Notes under the pieces: generated by a model
What the model saw: only the letters and a program-made list of their open reading frames with translations
Databases searched by the model: none
Told to the model about the DNA's origin: nothing
Position numbers and translations under genes: made by a program
DNA from: Fibrobacter sp.
GTDB lineage: Bacteria; Fibrobacterota; Fibrobacteria; Fibrobacterales; Fibrobacteraceae
Direction of reading: 5' to 3'
DNA: 64,000 nucleotides
NCBI GenBank assembly: GCA_017412605.1
Contig: JAFPWY010000003.1
Coordinates: forward strand, 1 to 64,000
Shown: positions 59,656 to 64,000 of the stretch, piece by piece
Layout: the number at the start of each line of letters is the position of its first letter
Position numbering within the stretch: the first letter of the stretch is position 1

Positions 59656-61418
59656 TGGTCCGCATCCTCTTCATCGTTTTTCTCTGCCTGCTTGTCCCGG
59701 GGCTTGCGTCCATGGGATATTCGTTGTGGCAGGGGCCCGCGGCATGGTCCGTGGACACGGGAGTGTTCTGGGGGCTGCCCATAAGCCTGTTCGTGTTCTG
59801 GATTGGCCTTGCCCACGCGGGGACGCTGATTTCGGCGATTTTCCTCGTTCTCGATGTCAAGATGGAACGCCGCACGTCTATCCTCGCCGAACTTGCGACG
59901 CTGTGCTCGCTTGCCGTGGCGGTCATCTTTCCGTTGATGCATCTCGGCGTCATCGAGAATTTCTACATGGTCGCCCCGTACATGGATTCCCGGGGAAGCA
60001 TGGCCAACGTGTGCTCCCCGCTGGTGTGGGATTTCTGCTGCATACTGGCCTATGGCTTTTTGTCCGTCGTCTATCTTGTCGTCCACATGCTCTCCGAAAA
60101 GTCGCCCGTGGCGGCCTCGATTCACCGTCCCCTGGCCTGGCTCCTTTTCCCCATGGTCCTCTGGGTGCATACTGTCGTGAGTCTCGATTTCGCGGCGACG
60201 TTTGTCCCGGCATGGCGCGGTGCGTTCTTCCCGGTTTACTTTATCGTGGGTGCGGTGTTCTCGGGGCTTGCGATGGTGAACATCATGCTCTGTGGCGAGG
60301 GCTACCGGATGCGCCAGCTCGAAAAGCTCATGCTGGTGGGCTCGTGGTTCCTGGGCGCGTTCCTGTTGTGGGACTGGGCGCTCAAGGGTGACTTGAATGT
60401 CGTCGTGCTTATTTTCGCCGTTTTGCTTCCGCAGTTCTGGTTTGTCTCCGCCATTCGCGAATCGACCTTGGGCCGTGTTCTGGTCGCGTCTTCCGTCCTT
60501 GTCGGCATGCTTCTCGAGCGTGTTTTCCTCGTTTTCCCGTCGGGCGGCTCGGGAATCGGCTGGGTCGACCTGGGCCTGGTCTGCTTCGGTTTCGGCCTGT
60601 TCGGGGTAATCTTCCTCGTTGCGCGCCTCAAGCTTTCCCGCCTGATCGAGGGCGAGGAAGTGCTGATGGGCGAGGTGGATGAGACGGCGTCGGCTGTCGC
60701 CCCTGCCGGTCGCAGGACCTATTTCCCTCCGTTCACGACTCCCGAGTTCAGGGCGCTCCGGTTTCCGCTTTTGTTGGGGATTCTCTCGTGCGTTTTGTTC
60801 CTTGTCTGGGTCGTCGGAAGCCTCGAAGAAAATGGCGTTGCGTTCACTGATGCCAACCTTGTTCCGCTGACATGCCCTATCGTCACGGCCGTGGCAGGCT
60901 TCGTGCTTTGCTTGCGCCCGCTGGTGATGTACATCGGCAAGGTCGGCGGTGCCTTGTTAGTCGTGTTGGCTGCTGCTTTCGGCATCGTTGCCGCCATGTT
61001 CTATTCGGAGCCGCTTTCCGCCCCGTCGGGTGCTGTGGTCAGCAGTACGGGAGACATGTTCGACGTCAATGCTTTGCCGGATTCTACTTCTGCGCTGGAT
61101 TCCGTGGCCGTAATTCGCACAAAGGCCGTGTTCGAGGCGCGTTGCGCCGGGTGCCACGGTGCCGACGGCCGCCTGAACGAGAAGTTTGTCCGTGAATACT
61201 ATCCGGTCCCGCAGAATTTGGATTTGGCCCGGATGGATGCTCTCGGGGAAGATTCGCTCGTGAACGTTGTCCTTAACGGCAGGACGAACATGAATCCCTA
61301 TTCGGGCCGGGTCAGCCCGCAGATGGCCCGTGGGCTGGTCCGCTACATGCGCCTGCTCGCCGAAAATGCCCGTGAAGACAGTGTCCGCGCGAAGGCCGGC
61401 GAAGGAGGTGGACCATGA
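59655..61418 (+). CDS. NrfD/PsrC-like quinol-interacting membrane protein fused to cytochrome c, 587 aa
   Basis: About ten to twelve membrane helices followed by a periplasmic cytochrome c domain. The first ~320 residues resemble NrfD/ActC (GLPISLFVFWIGLAHAGTLISAIFLVLDVKMERRTS, and LWVHTVVSLDFAATFVPAWR, the quinol-site region). A loop and three or four more helices follow (about 365-460), then a cytochrome c domain (about 495-570) with CAGCH and distal Met in NPYSGRVSPQM. The start is GTG overlapping the upstream stop. The fusion combines the roles of ActC and ActE in one chain. Confidence 0.85.
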   Translation: MVRILFIVFLCLLVPGLASMGYSLWQGPAAWSVDTGVFWGLPISLFVFWIGLAHAGTLISAIFLVLDVKMERRTSILAELATLCSLAVAVIFPLMHLGVIENFYMVAPYMDSRGSMANVCSPLVWDFCCILAYGFLSVVYLVVHMLSEKSPVAASIHRPLAWLLFPMVLWVHTVVSLDFAATFVPAWRGAFFPVYFIVGAVFSGLAMVNIMLCGEGYRMRQLEKLMLVGSWFLGAFLLWDWALKGDLNVVVLIFAVLLPQFWFVSAIRESTLGRVLVASSVLVGMLLERVFLVFPSGGSGIGWVDLGLVCFGFGLFGVIFLVARLKLSRLIEGEEVLMGEVDETASAVAPAGRRTYFPPFTTPEFRALRFPLLLGILSCVLFLVWVVGSLEENGVAFTDANLVPLTCPIVTAVAGFVLCLRPLVMYIGKVGGALLVVLAAAFGIVAAMFYSEPLSAPSGAVVSSTGDMFDVNALPDSTSALDSVAVIRTKAVFEARCAGCHGADGRLNEKFVREYYPVPQNLDLARMDALGEDSLVNVVLNGRTNMNPYSGRVSPQMARGLVRYMRLLAENAREDSVRAKAGEGGGP

Positions 61419-61861
61419 CCCCGCTGATGTCCTCGCTCGCTTGCGTGATGGCACTCGCCCAGGCGTTCTTCCTGTGGCGCGGCAAGATCAGCCTCCTCAA
61501 GGAAGGCTTGCTGCTGTTCGGCTTCTTCGTCATCTCGTGCGTGTTCACGTTGCTTGTGGGTTCACCGAACGACCCGCAGCTTGAACATTACCCGCTGCAG
61601 ATGCTCGCGCTTTGCCTGTGCTTCTCGACCACGTCTTTGCCGCGCTATCGAAGGCGCTACCTCGTGATGGCGCAGGCGCTCTGGTTCTGGGTTGTCTTGT
61701 TTGGCGGTATTTCGCTTGCCTATCGGGGTATAGAATTCCCTTGGGCTCGGGCGCTCGCCATATTGGCGCTGTGTTGCTGTAGTACGCTGCTATCCAGGAT
61801 TTCGAAGGAAATGGAATTCTGCCTGATGGTGTTCTGGATAGCCATCTGGATTTTGTTCTAG
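61415..61861 (+). CDS. Small membrane protein of the electron-transfer cluster, 148 aa
   Basis: Four or five hydrophobic helices with few charged residues; no heme or cluster motif. GGAGGTGG precedes the ATG, which overlaps the upstream stop (ATGA), so it is translated with the NrfD-like gene. It may be a structural membrane subunit like the small subunits of Alternative Complex III. Not recognised by sequence. Confidence 0.75.
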   Translation: MTPLMSSLACVMALAQAFFLWRGKISLLKEGLLLFGFFVISCVFTLLVGSPNDPQLEHYPLQMLALCLCFSTTSLPRYRRRYLVMAQALWFWVVLFGGISLAYRGIEFPWARALAILALCCCSTLLSRISKEMEFCLMVFWIAIWILF

Positions 61862-62455
61862 TTATGGATCCAGCAGTTCTCCGCGGATGACTTCGATGTC
61901 GCCGTTGACGAGGCTCACGATATTCGTCGGGTTGATTTCGATGTTGCCGCAGTCCACCATCATGTCGACGGAATGCTGAAATGTCTTCCAGAGTTCGTCC
62001 ACTTCGTAGATGTCTTCCTCGCTCAGTTTTGCTGCCGTGCTAAGTATCGGCTTGTCGAAGTGCTGGAACAGTTCCTTGAAGAAGGGGTGCGTGGGCATGC
62101 GGATGCCGATTTCGGGGCGCTTGACGTCGAGCCGCCTTGCGATGTGCGGGGCCGCCGGCAAGATGAACGTGTACGGGCCCGGGACGCGGGGCTTCATGAC
62201 GTTGAACGCGAAGTTGTCGATGCGGGCGTAGTCCGTCGCTGCACGGATGTCGGGGACGATGAGCGCCATGAAGAACTTCTTCATCGGCTTCTTGAGGGCG
62301 TAAAGTTTGTGGATGGCCTTCGGGGATTCCGCGCTGCACCCAATGGCGTAGCCAGACTCGGTCGGGTAGAGGACAAGGGCATCGTCTTCAAGCGCTGCTG
62401 CGGCAAGCTTGACGATGCGGGCTTGCGGGTTGTCTGGATGTACTTCAAATCGCAT
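61862..62455 (-). CDS. YrdC/Sua5-fold protein, YciO type, 197 aa
   Basis: Family of L-threonylcarbamoyladenylate synthases (TsaC/Sua5), first step of t6A. Features: ALVLYPTESGYAIGC, the KRP-like ALKKPMKKFFMALI, VPGPYTFILPA, and the late NPTNIVSLVNGDIEVIRGE. The subgroup looks like YciO, whose activity on t6A is weaker or different from TsaC, so I do not give tsaC. Together with tsaE, another t6A-related gene is present at 8588. A TACATT box lies 6 nt before the ATG. Confidence 0.82.
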   Translation of the reverse strand: MRFEVHPDNPQARIVKLAAAALEDDALVLYPTESGYAIGCSAESPKAIHKLYALKKPMKKFFMALIVPDIRAATDYARIDNFAFNVMKPRVPGPYTFILPAAPHIARRLDVKRPEIGIRMPTHPFFKELFQHFDKPILSTAAKLSEEDIYEVDELWKTFQHSVDMMVDCGNIEINPTNIVSLVNGDIEVIRGELLDP

Positions 62456-62461
62456 GCCGGA

Positions 62462-62467
62462 AATGTA
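62462..62467 (-). promoter_or_regulatory. -10 box (TACATT) 6 nt before the YciO-like start
   Basis: TACATT, TCCGGC, ATG on the minus strand, without Shine-Dalgarno. Same geometry as nspC and folK. Confidence 0.45.
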
Positions 62468-62500
62468 GCAAAAAGATGGTGAAAACCCTAGGGTTCGCCA

Positions 62501-62929
62501 CTAGCACCTCGGGATGACCTGTGAGCATTCAAATGCGTTCTTGATGTGGTTGAACTGCAATGGGCGATGGTAGGCTCGCATGCTCATGACGTCGAATCGG
62601 CAGGGCTGATCGAATCCCTTGGGCGCTAGGTCTTTCTGCGTGTACAAAAAGTGGCATGCCGTCTGCCAGATTTTGTACTGTTTCTTGCCGTTCACACGCG
62701 CTGCGGGATTTCCCTGTTGGTTGTTCCAGACGGATTTCACCTCCACGAAGACGATGGTGTTCCCGTCTCGCGCGACGATGTCGAGCTCTCCGCCGCGGTA
62801 GGCATAGTTGCGGGCGAGGATTTCGTAGCCCTCGCGCTTTAGGTGTTCCGCTGCGAGTCTCTCGATGTAGTTGCCCTTGGGCTTGTTCTGCTGCTTGGCG
62901 TTGTGCGCGCCTGTATCTGTACCATTCAT
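62501..62929 (-). CDS. YraN/UPF0102 family nuclease-fold protein, 142 aa
   Basis: Restriction-endonuclease-like fold of the UPF0102 family. Motifs: GNYIERLAAEHLKREGYEILARNY, RGGELDIVARDGNTIVFVEVKSV (Glu, Asp, Glu-x-Lys of the PD-(D/E)XK core), and KKQYKIWQTACHFL. The role is probably in DNA or RNA metabolism but not settled. GGAGG precedes the ATG. Confidence 0.9.
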   Translation of the reverse strand: MNGTDTGAHNAKQQNKPKGNYIERLAAEHLKREGYEILARNYAYRGGELDIVARDGNTIVFVEVKSVWNNQQGNPAARVNGKKQYKIWQTACHFLYTQKDLAPKGFDQPCRFDVMSMRAYHRPLQFNHIKNAFECSQVIPRC

Positions 62930-62940
62930 GTTGCCTCCTT

Positions 62941-62974
62941 AAAAAGAAAGGAACGTGCTGGCATCGCACGTTCC
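62941..62974 (-). terminator. Terminator after the Ser/Thr kinase gene
   Basis: Perfect 9-bp stem GGAACGTGC/GCACGTTCC with a 7-nt loop, followed on the minus strand by TTTCTTTTT. It lies 40 nt past the kinase stop and ends 12 nt before the YraN-like gene. Confidence 0.88.
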
Positions 62975-63013
62975 ACAATAAGATTGTCGTGGGCGCCTTG
63001 CGCCCGGTTTAGT

Positions 63014-64000
63014 CTACAGTTCCATTCCGAACAGGCGGATTTCCGAGATGGCGAAGTCGTCGCTTTCCGCTTCGTAAACGTCGTCTAGGTAAATCCTGAT
63101 TTCGCTCGTCTCGAGCGCCTGGATGTTCGGGTACTGCACGCCCTTGATGTTTTCCAGCTTGACCTTCTGCTTGAACCCGTTCTTGGTTTCGATGGTGAGC
63201 GTCTTCGGCTTCTTGAAGATGCGGAATCGGTCGCCATAGGAATCGTCGATGGACTTCTGGTAGCCGGTCGCGATGCCGATATGGGTGACGAACACGGGAC
63301 TATCGAAGAACAGCGTGAGAATCGGGTTCTGGGGCTTCTGCGGCATGGTGTAGAGCCATGCAGTGCGCAGGTCGCCGTCTTCCAGGTTCGAAAGCGGGTA
63401 GCCCTTGGTCTCGTCGCCTTCCATGCTGGTCTGCTCGAAGTTGCCGAGGGCGTCGGACCATTCAAGCTGCTGCATCATGTTGCTCGGCTTGTGCGTGAAC
63501 ATGAGCAGCACAAGGAGGATGATGATGAGCGGGAACAGCGAAAGCGCAATGGCGGTGAGCTTGAGGCGAATCTTGTTCGCCTGCGAGGGGAAACGCGTGG
63601 CCGCGTCGGCGAAGGAACGCTTGCCGATGCGCAGGAGCGACTGCTTTTTCGGGAATGCGGACGAAGTGCCGTCTTTCTGCGGGAACACCTGGTCGCAGGC
63701 ATCCAGGAATTCCTGCATGTCGTGGAAGCGTTCGTTGAGTTTTTTCTTGAGGCACTTGAGAATGAGTTCGGCGAGTCCCGGCGGCATGTCGGGCCGGAAT
63801 TGCCTCGGGTCGGGGGGCAATTCCTGCACGTGCTTGAGCGCAATTTCGATGGGGCGGTTCCCGTTGAAGGGCAACTTGCCGCATGTCATTTCGTACAAGA
63901 TAACGCCCATGCTATAGATGTCGGACTGGATGGTGACTTCGTCGCCGTGGCACTGCTCCGGGCTCATGTACTCTGGCGTACCCATCGTCATGCCCGTCTT
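63014..64000 (-). CDS. Membrane Ser/Thr protein kinase (PknB-like), N-terminus beyond window
   Basis: The last 328 residues of a Hanks-type kinase. The visible part starts in the activation segment (KTGMTMGTPEYMSPEQ, the subdomain VIII region), then SDIYSMGVILYEMTCGKLPFNG and the C-lobe end with CLKKKLNERFHDMQEFLDAC. After a basic linker, one membrane helix (LTAIALSLFPLIIILLVLLMF) leads to an exported C-terminal domain of about 160 residues. It has a discoidin-like pattern (PLSNLEDGDLRTAWLY, ILTLFFDSPVFVTHIGIATGY, EIRIYLDDVYE, FAISEIRLFGMEL). That suggests a sugar- or wall-sensing ectodomain; this is inference. The ATP-binding lobe lies outside the window. Confidence 0.9.
   Translation of the reverse strand, partial: KTGMTMGTPEYMSPEQCHGDEVTIQSDIYSMGVILYEMTCGKLPFNGNRPIEIALKHVQELPPDPRQFRPDMPPGLAELILKCLKKKLNERFHDMQEFLDACDQVFPQKDGTSSAFPKKQSLLRIGKRSFADAATRFPSQANKIRLKLTAIALSLFPLIIILLVLLMFTHKPSNMMQQLEWSDALGNFEQTSMEGDETKGYPLSNLEDGDLRTAWLYTMPQKPQNPILTLFFDSPVFVTHIGIATGYQKSIDDSYGDRFRIFKKPKTLTIETKNGFKQKVKLENIKGVQYPNIQALETSEIRIYLDDVYEAESDDFAISEIRLFGMEL

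Overview
The window looks like chromosomal DNA from a member of the genus Fibrobacter (phylum Fibrobacterota), the anaerobic fibre degraders of herbivore guts. The evidence is lineage-typical protein families: a fibro-slime lipoprotein, a lipoprotein with the Fibrobacter succinogenes major paralogous domain and a serine-rich linker, a GH51 endoglucanase with the size and layout of Fibrobacter endoglucanase F, a GH10 xylanase, and proteins ending in type IX secretion (T9SS)-like sorting tails. Species cannot be fixed from the sequence alone. Most of the window is GC-rich and densely coding on both strands. The stretches around 39.9-41.0 kb and 51.0-55.5 kb are visibly AT-rich.

Layout. 0-9 kb: partial pyruvate:ferredoxin oxidoreductase, a C39-like peptidase, radA, a secreted pentapeptide-repeat protein, a geranylgeranyl-reductase-family flavoprotein, sufE, tsaE. 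9-14 kb: nspC, then a four-gene + strand run (Ala-Pro-rich exported protein, FecCD-type permease, its ATPase, a TraB/GumN lipoprotein). 14-24 kb: a sigma-54 activator, proC, rho with a disordered insertion, folK/deoxynucleoside kinase/panC, argH, apt and a YhcC-like radical SAM protein. 24-38 kb: surface lipoprotein, GH10 xylanase, SUI1-family protein, a tight three-gene surface cluster (FecR-domain protein, beta-helix/beta-barrel outer-membrane protein, 1652-residue surface protein), nfo, tRNA-Asn. 38-47 kb: fibro-slime lipoprotein, small envelope proteins, an MBOAT acyltransferase cluster, ung, a THUMP-like methyltransferase, a DsbA-like lipoprotein. 47-55.5 kb: GH51 endoglucanase, then a secreted protein whose sorting tail is cut by a 3.7 kb composite element carrying one restriction-modification gene. 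55.5-64 kb: glgB, a five-gene cytochrome c/iron-sulfur/NrfD electron-transfer cluster, a YciO-like protein, a YraN-like protein and a partial Ser/Thr kinase.

The most unusual signals are as follows. (1) A composite-transposon-like element at 51761-55472 has 101-bp ends with their own terminal inverted repeats and is bracketed by a 9-bp target duplication; removing it in silico restores the interrupted gene up to a terminator. (2) At least seven genes have a TATATT-like -10 box only 6-7 nt before the start codon and no Shine-Dalgarno, which predicts leaderless mRNAs. (3) G-rich 7-bp repeat arrays of about 49 bp begin at the stop codon of the upstream gene and carry a stop codon in each unit. 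(4) An Alternative Complex III-like module lacks its large molybdopterin-type subunit.
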